Below, in pieces: positions 1 through 7,589 of a stretch of DNA of 52,432 nt. The notes under the pieces were generated by a model. That model had not been told where the DNA came from. It did not search any database and worked only from the letters and a program-made list of their open reading frames with translations. The position numbers were made by a program, and so were the translations under genes. The stretch covers positions 1-52,432 of the forward strand of contig JBAZTJ010000002.1 in the NCBI GenBank assembly GCA_041662005.1, given 5' to 3'. Numbering within the stretch: the first letter of the stretch is position 1; each line of letters opens with the position of its first letter. Origin of the DNA: DATHXC01 sp041662005 (GTDB lineage: Bacteria; Pseudomonadota; Gammaproteobacteria; Burkholderiales; Methylophilaceae).

Positions 1-1071
1 CACGACCGAATCGGTGAGGCGGTCTCCCAGCTTCACTGCTCGGGCTTCATAGGCGTCGTTCTTGGTGACATACACCGTGTCCTGACCCTGAATGATGACC
101 AGAGCTTCTTTCGGCACGATCATCGCATCCTTGGAGCCCGACATGCTGAGGGATGCTCTTGCATACATGTCGATGCGCAATTTGCCTTCCGGATTAGGCA
201 GCTCAATACGTGCTTTGACGGTACGGGTATCACGATCCACGGTATTGGAGATATAACCGACCTTGCCCTTGAACACTTATCCCGGATAGGCGGTGACGGA
301 AACTGTCGCTTCCTTGCCGATCGCCAGCTTGCTCAGTTCGTTCTCGGCGACATTGGCTTCGATCCAGACGGTTGAAATATCCGCGATAGTGAAGATGATG
401 TCAGCAGGCTTAGCCAGTTCGCCCATCACGGCATTTTTTTCAATGACAATTCCTTTGAACGGGGCTGTCACGATGTAGGTCGAACCGTTCTGCTGGGCAA
501 GCCCTCCGTACATCCGCAAGCGCTCGGATTCGGCACGGGCAGCAAAGGTGGCGCGCTCATAGGCTGACTTGGATTCCAGCCATTGTTTCTGAGGGACTAC
601 CTCCTCCTTGAACAGGCGGTCGATACGTTCGAAGTTTGCTTTTGCCAGTGACAGTTCACTCTGCGCACTGCGGTATTGGGCGCGAGCTTCGCCCATCTGG
701 ATACTGTCGATTTCTGCCAGCGTTGACCCGCTGTTAACCGAGTCACCCAGGTTGGCGATGACCTTGGACAGCTTACCTTCCACGCGTGGCGTGACATGCG
801 CCAGCCGATCCTGGTTGGCCACGATGTTAGCGGTCAGGATCAGTTGATCCTGCACCGTTTCTTTACGTACTTCCTTAAGGGCAATACCTCCGCGTTGGCT
901 CTCTTCAGGCGTTAAATGGATAGCGCCTTCCTCGCCAGGATGCTCGATTTTTTGTTCTGTCGGTTCATTCTGTTCGGGACTGTCGGCTTTTTTGGCTCCA
1001 CATCCTGCGGTCGTGGCGACCAGAATGGACATCAAAAGCAGATGACGAAGTTTTGGTACTTGGATATTCAT
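1..1071 (-). pseudogene. czcB: CzcB-like periplasmic adaptor of a heavy-metal RND pump, interrupted by an in-frame stop and cut by the window edge
   Basis: Periplasmic adaptor (membrane fusion protein) that would link a CzcA-type RND pump to the CzcC channel for Zn/Co/Cd efflux. The N-terminus is a lipoprotein signal (hydrophobic stretch ending TTAGC), followed by an acidic/His linker, a barrel-sandwich half, the coiled-coil hairpin and the second half-motif (TAPFKGIVIEKNAVMGE). At 277-279 the reading frame meets TAA after VSVTAYPG. Continuing in the same frame to base 1 no other stop occurs, and the translation (VFKGKVGYISNTVDRDTRTV, later RIDMYARASLSM) is the expected C-terminal half of the family. 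It is therefore one ancestral gene with a nonsense codon where families usually have Lys, Gln or Glu. It could be a true inactivating mutation, a readthrough site or an assembly error. Start at 1071, 8 bases after czcC; czcA is expected beyond base 1. Confidence 0.85.
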
Positions 1072-1079
1072 AGGATCCC

Positions 1080-2387
1080 TTACTCTTTATTCACTGTGGG
1101 GAACGTAACTGGCCAGCCAGCTGCGTATTCAAGTTCGATCTGGGTGAGGCGCAGATCACGCTCAGCTTCGACCACATCACGCTGGGCGTCGATGGTCTGG
1201 CGTTGCACGATCAGGAGTTGGGGCAGACCGATCTCGCCATTCTGGAATCCGAGCATGGATAGCCGCAGGTTCTCTTCCAGTTTCGGGTATACCTCCCGAT
1301 TGAGTCGATCAAACCGCTCTTGCAGGTTTTGCCGACGTAGCCAGGCGGACTGGATAAGTGCCTTGGAATCCCTTGTCACCACAGAACGGTCCACTTCGAC
1401 CTGGGTGAGTTCAGACGTGGCGCGACCGATGCCAGTGCCATTTCGACGGAATAAGGGGATTGGCAAAGAGATGCCAACAGTAGTGATGTTGTCGTCGCCG
1501 ACGATGCCCGCTTCCCGGCTGTTGTTAAGGCTGACAGTCAGGTCTGGATAACGGAGACTGCGTTCCAGATCAAGCCGGCTGCGCGCGGAATTTTCCCGGA
1601 ACGATAACGCTTTAATCGCTGGTCGTGATTCGACAGATCTCAGCAAGTCATCGAGAGTGTAATTCAGTGGTGCAGGTGGGATGCTGCCTGACACTTCCGG
1701 CAGTTCCTGGGGTGGAAGCTGCAGGGATGCGGCCAGATCCGCACGGGCGCGGGTGAGTTGCTCTTGCTGGAAACTCAGCTGGTTGCGCGCACGTTCGGCA
1801 TCTACGATGGCCAGGTTGCCATCCAGCTTGCTGTCTTCGCCTGCCGATACACGCTTCCTAGACAGGGAAGTATTACGCTCAATAAGTTCTAGTGTGCGCT
1901 GTTCGGTCTCGATCCGGCGCTGAATCGCCAGTACATTGACGAATTGCTCCTCAACCTGGGCGCGCACACTGCGGTGTGTCTCAGCGATTTGTTGTTCAAG
2001 TTCATCTCGACGGTTCGCAGCGGCCTGTCGCCTGTAGCCCTGTTGACCCGCAACTTCAAATATTTGCGCAATGCCGCCTCCCCATTCGCTGCGTTGCGGA
2101 TCGGAGCGGCCCTGCTCGTAGATACTGCGACGCCGGCCCTCGAAATTGACGACAGGGTTGTTGTAGAGCGGCGCTCTGGCATCCTTTAATTCGCCTTCAA
2201 CTGCAAAGCGATTGGACGTGATGCGCTTAAGGTCCGGACTGTTCTGCTCGGCGATCTGCCAGGCAGATTCCAGCGTTAAGGGTGCGGCATTCAACTGCCA
2301 TGAAATACAACTCAGCCCTAGCCATAGCAGGGTTTGTAGATGAGCAACTGCGGATGGCAGGCGCATCTTGGATAAAAGATGAAACAC
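1080..2387 (-). CDS. czcC: CzcC-like outer-membrane channel (TolC family)
   Basis: Outer-membrane factor of 435 residues, usual for CzcC. It forms the trimeric exit duct of a CzcCBA heavy-metal pump. It has an N-terminal signal region, then two long helical repeats typical of OEP domains (for example RRQAAANRRDELEQQIAETH and a second repeat with SRLDLERSLRYPDLTVSLN). The start is GTG at 2387, supported by GAGAGG eight bases upstream; an ATG eight codons inside (2366) is an alternative. It follows a CzcI-like gene and precedes czcB by 8 bases, the czcI-czcC-czcB-czcA order known from Cupriavidus. An inverted repeat lies just before it (2421-2441). Czc versus Cnr/Ncc specificity cannot be told from this subunit. 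Confidence 0.88.
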   Translation of the reverse strand: MFHLLSKMRLPSAVAHLQTLLWLGLSCISWQLNAAPLTLESAWQIAEQNSPDLKRITSNRFAVEGELKDARAPLYNNPVVNFEGRRRSIYEQGRSDPQRSEWGGGIAQIFEVAGQQGYRRQAAANRRDELEQQIAETHRSVRAQVEEQFVNVLAIQRRIETEQRTLELIERNTSLSRKRVSAGEDSKLDGNLAIVDAERARNQLSFQQEQLTRARADLAASLQLPPQELPEVSGSIPPAPLNYTLDDLLRSVESRPAIKALSFRENSARSRLDLERSLRYPDLTVSLNNSREAGIVGDDNITTVGISLPIPLFRRNGTGIGRATSELTQVEVDRSVVTRDSKALIQSAWLRRQNLQERFDRLNREVYPKLEENLRLSMLGFQNGEIGLPQLLIVQRQTIDAQRDVVEAERDLRLTQIELEYAAGWPVTFPTVNKE

Positions 2388-2420
2388 GGGTAATACCTCT
2401 CAACTTGCAATTCAAGCAAG

Positions 2421-2441
2421 GGTGCGGAACGAGTCCGCACC
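2421..2441. other. Intercistronic hairpin between czcI-like gene and czcC
   Basis: Perfect 8-bp inverted repeat GGTGCGGA / TCCGCACC around a 5-base loop, with no T-run, so not a standard terminator. It lies 12 bases after the stop of the czcI-like gene and 33 bases before the czcC start. It may stabilise or process the mRNA to give unequal expression. A similar loop (GGAAC...AGTCC) recurs in the hairpin at 21621-21640. Confidence 0.6.
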
Positions 2442-2453
2442 AGTCGTAGTTAA

Positions 2454-2822
2454 CTAAACGAGAGGGTTTTCTAGAGGGGGACGGTAAGGGCCTTGCAGGA
2501 ACGGATTGTCATGCTGGTTTGGGGAGCCGAGCGCAACAGTCTGGAGAAGTTGTGGTGTATTGGATCCGAGATCGGTGTTTTCAAAAAGGCCTATCAAATG
2601 CGATGCAGCATGACAGCCATGATTGCAGGTCTGTCCTGGCATGGACTGCTCATGATCGCTTGCCTGAACGCCTACATCGACGTTCAATGCAAAATGCTCA
2701 GCCGCGGCAATCTCCGCTGTCATTCCGTCAAACAGGACTTCTGAGTTGATTACCCATAGCGCAGAGGCGGCAACAGCCACCAATGTGATCACAGCAATTA
2801 ATCGTCGGCATTTCTTATACAT
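2454..2822 (-). CDS. CzcI-like small periplasmic metal-resistance protein
   Basis: A protein of about 122 residues with one N-terminal hydrophobic signal/anchor (LIAVITLVAVAASALWVIN) and a short Cys/His-rich core (MPGQTCNHGCHAASHLIG), ending in a YRPP motif. The motif is shared with the divergent gene at 3187-3567. Its position directly upstream of czcC matches czcI, the small periplasmic protein proposed to modulate czc induction. The computed longest frame starts at a TTG (2828); I prefer the ATG at 2822, though neither has a clear Shine-Dalgarno. Exact family membership (CzcI versus a DUF2946-like relative) is uncertain; possible metal binding is inferred from the Cys/His cluster. Confidence 0.6.
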   Translation of the reverse strand: MYKKCRRLIAVITLVAVAASALWVINSEVLFDGMTAEIAAAEHFALNVDVGVQASDHEQSMPGQTCNHGCHAASHLIGLFENTDLGSNTPQLLQTVALGSPNQHDNPFLQGPYRPPLENPLV

Positions 2823-3186
2823 ACTCAAATTAAACAGCTAAGAGACTATTGCGTCAAGAGATAACTTTTTTGAGTGCCTGCTATTGGCCGTCTGCGGCCT
2901 CTGATTAAACGACAGCTATCGACGGCGGACTCTCATGCGCCAATCCTGATTTAAGCATTCCAGCAGGGCCCTTCTTTGTTGCTTTGTGCCATTCTTGTCT
3001 GCGACTTACTTGTGCTCTCCAATTGGCAAACGGACTGGATCGTTATCTTGTGATAACTATATTGATTTAAATCAAACTTCAGATTGGTCAACTAAATTAG
3101 AATTGAACTTGTAGATTGTGCTTAAATCATATCTCAATATAATCAACCTAAGCGATTGATCTCTTAATTACGAGTAAATTGATCCG
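2823..3186. promoter_or_regulatory. Divergent promoter region with an FNR-type box
   Basis: This 364-base gap separates the czc operon (minus) from the copper block (plus). It contains the perfect FNR/Anr/Dnr consensus TTGAT-N4-ATCAA at 3062-3075 and a TATAAT hexamer at 3138-3143 that could serve the plus-strand gene at 3187. No convincing -35 is placed 17 bases upstream of that hexamer, in keeping with an activated promoter. The box centre is about 80 bases upstream of the expected start. I saw no clear MerR-type or CusR-type operator here. Confidence 0.45.
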
Positions 3187-3567
3187 ATGCATTCCAAAAT
3201 CAGTCGTTTAATCACGATATTCGTCATTATACTTTGCCTGCCCTTACAAGGTCTGGCGGCTATCGCTATGCCTGCTTGTCAAGTACATGGTCAGAAGATG
3301 GATATTCATGTTGATTCCGACCAGATGACATCGATGGCTCACTGCGATCATTCCAGCAAACATCAGCATGATGGCAGCCACTCCGACAAAAAAGCACCAT
3401 GCAACAAATGTTTTTCTTGCTATCTGAGCGGCACTCAAGCAATTACACCATATATCTTTTCTATGGAATTGATTAGTTCACACGCTTTATATTTTCGAAT
3501 GACTTATGATATTCCCGATTCAACCCTTACTTCAGTTTATCGACCTCCCCGCCTGACCATGGCCTAG
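3187..3567 (+). CDS. DUF2946/CzcI-like His- and Cys-containing secreted protein
   Basis: 126 residues: a signal peptide (LITIFVIILCLPLQGLAAIA), a His/Asp-rich segment (HCDHSSKHQHDGSHSDKK), then APCNKCFSC, and a conserved C-terminal YRPPRL tail typical of DUF2946-like proteins found beside copper and czc genes. It is predicted to be periplasmic or membrane-associated and to bind metal through the His/Cys region. It is the first gene of the plus-strand metal block, preceded by the FNR-like box and TATAAT; the Shine-Dalgarno is weak. The family is unstudied for the most part, so role is inferred from neighbours. Confidence 0.6.
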   Translation: MHSKISRLITIFVIILCLPLQGLAAIAMPACQVHGQKMDIHVDSDQMTSMAHCDHSSKHQHDGSHSDKKAPCNKCFSCYLSGTQAITPYIFSMELISSHALYFRMTYDIPDSTLTSVYRPPRLTMA

Positions 3568-3776
3568 TGCTGATGGTCGTCTAGTTTTAAGTCACTCCCA
3601 ATTCGGGTGTCCCGCGTACATGGGGCAATACCGACCTACCGACTCTTCAGCACGTTTTGACCAGCGGTGGTTTAGCTCGCCATTCAAGTTCAGATATCTC
3701 CGCAATAAGCGGTTTATATGTCTTGATCTTAACTAAGCTAAATCTTTCCCGGATTGTTGCAATGTGAGGAAGAGTC

Positions 3777-3938
3777 ATGTCTCAAGATTCTCAGCAGAGT
3801 GGTAACTCATCGGATAGCAAAATTACCCGTGAAGTGCGTATCAGTAACTCCGAAGTATCTGAAGAGTCTTTGCACCAAATCAAAAGCGATATGCCACGCT
3901 CATGCAAGATCCAAATCTTGCTGCATCAAGATCCCTGA
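3777..3938 (+). CDS. Possible small protein of 53 residues, unknown
   Basis: ATG at 3777 is preceded by GAGGAAG at a good distance, and encodes a hydrophilic Ser/Glu-rich peptide beginning MSQDSQQSGNSSDSK and ending in QILLHQDP, with no signal peptide. I do not recognise it. A longer overlapping frame (3754-3969) has an unlikely Cys/Lys-rich composition and no ribosome site, so this frame is the better candidate. Either could be non-coding. The stretch 3568-3776 before it shows nothing else. Confidence 0.25.
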   Translation: MSQDSQQSGNSSDSKITREVRISNSEVSEESLHQIKSDMPRSCKIQILLHQDP

Positions 3939-4011
3939 AGCAGAGAACAGTAAGCTCTGGCAGTCTTAAACTATTGCCGGAACACTTTAATTTTAAATAG
4001 GAGTATTAATC

Positions 4012-4407
4012 ATGGAAAAACAATCAATTAACAAAATCATCGCAACAGCAACTCTCTGTACTATCAGCTTTATGTCTGTAGTTTCTTATGCAGGTCCTGA
4101 TGAGTTTCAGCGCCAGATGACCCAGCGCGTACTTCAAGCAAAACAAAAATTGCAACAGGCTGAGGCTGCCAAAGGTGCTGATCGTCAGAAACTGATGGCT
4201 GAGCATATGAAAATGATGAAGGAAAACATGGAAAACATGCATGCCATGAAACCTAAGCCTGAAATGTCTATGAAAGAGCATCAAGGATGGATGAGTGAGC
4301 ATCAAAAGCTCATGGATGACATGATGTCTCAGATGATGGATGAGCATCACATGATGATGGGAATGGATTGTATGTCTATGGGCTCTGGCGATATGCACAT
4401 GCATTGA
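4012..4407 (+). CDS. Met/His-rich small periplasmic protein (paralogue 1 of 3)
   Basis: 131 residues with a signal peptide cleaved near SYAGPDEF, a helical Gln/Lys/Ala segment (MTQRVLQAKQKLQQAEAAKG), then a helical Met/His-rich tail with repeated M-K-E-H, MM and HHMMM patterns and a final DMHMH. Methionine and histidine clusters are typical Cu(I)/Ag(I) ligands in periplasmic carriers such as CusF, CopC or PcoE, so a copper-buffering role is inferred. Ribosome site AGGAG precedes the ATG. It sits directly before cusF. Two close relatives lie at 22155-22544 and 21651-22028 in the second copper block. I do not know a named family. Confidence 0.65.
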   Translation: MEKQSINKIIATATLCTISFMSVVSYAGPDEFQRQMTQRVLQAKQKLQQAEAAKGADRQKLMAEHMKMMKENMENMHAMKPKPEMSMKEHQGWMSEHQKLMDDMMSQMMDEHHMMMGMDCMSMGSGDMHMH

Positions 4408-4464
4408 TTGAACTGGGTGGGCAATGGCCCGCTCATTTAACGATATTTAGAAAGGAATTATGAA

Positions 4465-4794
4465 ATGAAAAAATTATTGATTGCATTAGTTACTTCAACA
4501 TTGCTCGGGATTTTAGCAGCACCAACTTATGCGAACGATGCCCACCATCCCAAGGCTGAGGAGCAGAAAAGCTATTTAGTAAAAGGTGAGGTGATTGCGA
4601 TAGACAAAGACGCAAGCAAGGTGAAGCTGAAACATGAGGCGGTTCCAGAACTGAATTGGCCTGCCATGACCATGTTTTTCCCCGTGGCTGACAAATCACA
4701 GTTGGATACGCTCAAAGTCGGCGATCAGGTCGAATTCGAGCTTACGAAAACCACTAGTGGGCCGGTCATTAACCAGATCAAACCAATTAAATAA
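4465..4794 (+). CDS. cusF: CusF-like periplasmic Cu(I)/Ag(I) chaperone
   Basis: 109 residues with a cleavable signal peptide (ending PTYAND) and the small OB-fold of CusF. The metal-site residues of E. coli CusF are present in order: His in KLKHEAV, Trp in LNWPAM, and two Met in AMTMFF, the arrangement giving the cation-pi site. CusF hands periplasmic Cu(I) or Ag(I) to CusB. It stands upstream of cusCBA rather than between cusC and cusB as in E. coli. AAAGGAA provides the ribosome site. A strong hairpin (4801-4830) lies directly downstream. Confidence 0.9.
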   Translation: MKKLLIALVTSTLLGILAAPTYANDAHHPKAEEQKSYLVKGEVIAIDKDASKVKLKHEAVPELNWPAMTMFFPVADKSQLDTLKVGDQVEFELTKTTSGPVINQIKPIK

Positions 4795-4800
4795 GTCATA

Positions 4801-4830
4801 CAGGCCGAACAGGAAAGCATGTTCGGCCTG
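4801..4830. other. Intercistronic hairpin between cusF and cusC
   Basis: Perfect 11-bp inverted repeat CAGGCCGAACA / TGTTCGGCCTG with an 8-base loop, 7 bases after the cusF stop and 23 before the cusC start. There is no T-run. It could act as a partial terminator or 3' stabiliser, keeping chaperone transcripts above pump transcripts. Confidence 0.65.
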
Positions 4831-4853
4831 ATGTTCACGACACAGGTAAATGT

Positions 4854-6140
4854 ATGAATACGAACAAACCATTACCATCGCTATGGCTGGTTTTGGCTTC
4901 ACTCATGCTCCCAGGCTGGGCTGCAGCAGACGATAGCCAATACAACGCCCCCATAGGCGCCAATGTGCAAGAGTTGCTGCAATGGGCAGATACCCATAAC
5001 CCTGAACTCGCGGCTATGAACTATGAGGTGGATGCTGCCAATGAGCGCATCTTGCCTGCTGGCGCGTTGCCTGACCCAGTGTTGCGTACCGAGTTTCAGG
5101 ATTTCGCTGGCCCGGGTGCGCCTGACCGGTTTAATCCGTTGCCTGGCAAAGGGACTGGCACCAAATATACCTTGATGCAGAGCATCCCGCTTTGGGGTAA
5201 GCGCGATTTGCGCAAAGAAGTAGCTTCTGCGCAGTTGGATCAAGCTAAGGGGCTGCGCCTGGCAACGGTGGCCGAGATTCATGCCAGGATCAAAACTGCC
5301 TATGCCCAGTATTATCAGGCCACGGGCTTGAAGAGGCTCAATGAGGAGATCCTGCAGTTGCTGGGCGAGCTTGAGGCCGTCACTCAGGTACGTTATGCCA
5401 GCGGGCTGGTGCCGCAGCAGGATGTAATCAGGGCACAGGTGGAGAAAACTACCCTTCAGTCCGAGCTCATCAATCTGGAAACTGAACAACATCATGCCAT
5501 GACCCGGCTCAATACGGCACTGGCACGTCCGCAGCGCGCCCTGATTGCCGAGCCGCAAGCATTGCGCCATATTCCACCGGCAAAGCTTGAGGAAGCATCG
5601 CTGCTGGAAAAAGTGTCGCGCACTAACCCACTGCTTGCCACACAGTCAGCGCAGATTGCAGCCGCAGATGCGACTCGCCGTTTGGTTGATAAGAATCGTT
5701 ATCCCGATGTCACGCTGGGTATCGCTCCGACGCAGCGCGGTAGCAACATCGATACCTGGGAGGCCATGGTAGAAGTCAATATTCCAATCCGTTTCGATAC
5801 CCGCCGCGCACAGGAGAGCGAGGCTGGTGCCATGTTATCCGCGGCAAAAGAACGGCAGCAATCGATATCGAATCAGGTCACGGGGGATTTGCAACAGAGC
5901 CTGTTGGCATATGAAGCAGCCAACAGGCAGGAGCGACTCATTACAGACACCCTTATGCCACAGGCCGACCTGACTTTTCGGGCGGCACTGGCTGGCTACG
6001 AAGCTGGCAAGGTGGATTTTGCTACCTTGCTGGATGCACAGCGCTCAATCAAGCGCGCACGACAAGACAAATTAAAAGCCCAGGTCGAACAGGAACTGCG
6101 CATTACTGAAATAGAAAAAATGGTAGGGGAAGAATTATGA
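4854..6140 (+). CDS. cusC: CusC-like outer-membrane channel (TolC family)
   Basis: 428 residues, the usual length for heavy-metal OEP channels. The signal peptide ends near GWAAADDSQ; no lipobox Cys is seen, unlike E. coli CusC. It carries two OEP helical repeats (ELAAMNYEVDAANERILPAG; later NPLLATQSAQIAAADATRRL) and the YTLMQSIPLWGKRDLRKE loop typical of the Cus/Czc group. It provides the outer-membrane exit for the CusBA pump. It overlaps cusB by 4 bases (ATGA), indicating translational coupling. Confidence 0.85.
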   Translation: MNTNKPLPSLWLVLASLMLPGWAAADDSQYNAPIGANVQELLQWADTHNPELAAMNYEVDAANERILPAGALPDPVLRTEFQDFAGPGAPDRFNPLPGKGTGTKYTLMQSIPLWGKRDLRKEVASAQLDQAKGLRLATVAEIHARIKTAYAQYYQATGLKRLNEEILQLLGELEAVTQVRYASGLVPQQDVIRAQVEKTTLQSELINLETEQHHAMTRLNTALARPQRALIAEPQALRHIPPAKLEEASLLEKVSRTNPLLATQSAQIAAADATRRLVDKNRYPDVTLGIAPTQRGSNIDTWEAMVEVNIPIRFDTRRAQESEAGAMLSAAKERQQSISNQVTGDLQQSLLAYEAANRQERLITDTLMPQADLTFRAALAGYEAGKVDFATLLDAQRSIKRARQDKLKAQVEQELRITEIEKMVGEEL

Positions 6141-7588
6141 AGCGCTCTGGTATCTGGATTGCATTAGCGTTGATCGGCCTGGCCGCGGCCAGTGGTGCAG
6201 GCTATTGGCTAGGGATAAAACAGTCGGAAAAACCTGCTGCTGAGGTGATGAAAAGCGAACGTCAGGTTTTGTATTACCGCAATCCCATGGGCCTGCCTGA
6301 CACCTCCCCTGGGCCAAAAAAGGACAGCATGGGCATGGACTACCTGCCGGTCTATGCAGATGAAGTACCAGCCGCTCAGAGTTCAGCTGCGGATAATAAA
6401 AGTCGCAAACCTATGTATTACCGAAACCCTATGGGGTTGCCCGACACCTCGCCTGTACCCAAGCAGGATTCCATGGGGATGGATTACATTCCGGTCTATG
6501 CAGACGAGCAGGCTGCTGCCGGTCAGGTAAAGATCAGTCTCGATAAGGTGCAAAAACTTGGCGTCAAAACCGAACCAGTCATCATGCGCGAGTTGGTCAA
6601 GACGGTACGTGCCGTCGGCCAGTTTCAACTGGATGAACGTCGCCAGCATAGTGTCACCACCAAGTTTGAAGGCTATATCGAGAAGCTATACGTCAATGCG
6701 ACCGGCCAGCCAGTGAGTCGGGGGCAAGCGTTAATGGAAGTTTATAGTCCTGAGCTGGTGTCTGCACAGGAGGAATACCTGATTGCCTGGGGTGGTCGCC
6801 AGTCGCTCAAGAACGGAACAGAGGAGTCGTTGGTTGGGGTCGGCCAGCTGGCGGAAAGTGCGCTCAGGCGCCTGCGTAACTGGGATATTTCTGCCGCCCA
6901 GTTGCAGCGCCTGCAACGCGATGGCAAAGCTACCCGCACACTCACCATTTACTCCCCGGCGAGCGGCGTCGTGCTGGAAAAAAACGTTGTACAAGGTATG
7001 CGCTTCATGCCGGGGGAGCCGCTTTTCAAGATTGCCGACCTCACGGCCATCTGGCTGCTCGCTGATGTGTTCGAGCAGGATCTGGCGCAGGTGCATGTCG
7101 GGCAATTGGTCAAGATTATTGTAGATGCCTACCCGGACAAAGAACTGACCGGCAAGATCGCTTATATCTACCCGACGGTAACGCCCGAGACCCGTACTGC
7201 CAAGGTGAGGGTAGAGCTAAGCAACCCCGGCGGAATACTCAGACCGGAAATGTATGCCAGCCTGCAACTACTCAATGGGCAAGATAAATCGCAGGTACTG
7301 ACGGTGCCGGATTCTGCCGTTATCGATAGCGGTACGCGCAAAGTGGTGCTGATACAACGTGCTGAAGGCTTGTTTGAGCCGCGCGAAGTCAAGTTAGGCT
7401 TGCGTAGTGACGGCTACTCGCAAGTATTGCAAGGCTTGCACGAGGATGAACAGGTAGTGGTGCGGGCTAATTTCCTGATTGATGCGGAAAGCAACCTGAA
7501 AGCGGCGCTAGGCAGCTTTGGAGAAGAGGGTGGGCACGCTCCAACGCCTGCAGTTCCGGCGGACATGACCAGCCACGAGGGTCACTAA
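6137..7588 (+). CDS. cusB: CusB-like periplasmic adaptor with two tandem heavy-metal-binding domains
   Basis: 483 residues, longer than E. coli CusB (about 407). An N-terminal anchor (residues 7-26) is followed by two copies of the heavy-metal-binding domain at residues 46-76 and 94-124, each with YYRNPMGLPDTSP and KxDSMGMDYxPVYADE. Then come the barrel-sandwich and alpha-hairpin regions (TKFEGYIEKLYVNATGQPVS, later YSPASGVVLEKNVVQGMRF), beta-barrel and membrane-proximal domains, and a His-containing C-terminus ending TSHEGH. It delivers Cu(I)/Ag(I) from CusF to CusA and bridges CusA and CusC. The Met residues of the N-terminal domains are the likely metal relay. The internal duplication probably doubles the metal-capture sites. 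Confidence 0.88.
   Translation: MKRSGIWIALALIGLAAASGAGYWLGIKQSEKPAAEVMKSERQVLYYRNPMGLPDTSPGPKKDSMGMDYLPVYADEVPAAQSSAADNKSRKPMYYRNPMGLPDTSPVPKQDSMGMDYIPVYADEQAAAGQVKISLDKVQKLGVKTEPVIMRELVKTVRAVGQFQLDERRQHSVTTKFEGYIEKLYVNATGQPVSRGQALMEVYSPELVSAQEEYLIAWGGRQSLKNGTEESLVGVGQLAESALRRLRNWDISAAQLQRLQRDGKATRTLTIYSPASGVVLEKNVVQGMRFMPGEPLFKIADLTAIWLLADVFEQDLAQVHVGQLVKIIVDAYPDKELTGKIAYIYPTVTPETRTAKVRVELSNPGGILRPEMYASLQLLNGQDKSQVLTVPDSAVIDSGTRKVVLIQRAEGLFEPREVKLGLRSDGYSQVLQGLHEDEQVVVRANFLIDAESNLKAALGSFGEEGGHAPTPAVPADMTSHEGH
6272..6508 (+). repeat. In-gene tandem duplication of the cusB metal-binding domain
   Basis: Two units of 93 bases, 6272-6364 and 6416-6508, exactly 144 bases apart, encode almost identical 31-residue domains (differences at about five residues). 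Synonymous differences are common between them, so the duplication is not very recent. Confidence 0.8.
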
Positions 7589-7589
7589 C

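Noticed and set aside
916..1551. Plus-strand frame of 211 codons
   Set aside because: Antisense across czcB and czcC; Ser/Arg-rich composition typical of a shadow.
3754..3969. 71-codon plus-strand frame
   Set aside because: No ribosome site and Cys/Lys-rich nonsense composition; the overlapping frame from 3777 is better supported.
4899..5570. Minus-strand frame of 223 codons
   Set aside because: Shadow of the strongly recognised cusC gene; no ribosome site or known motif.
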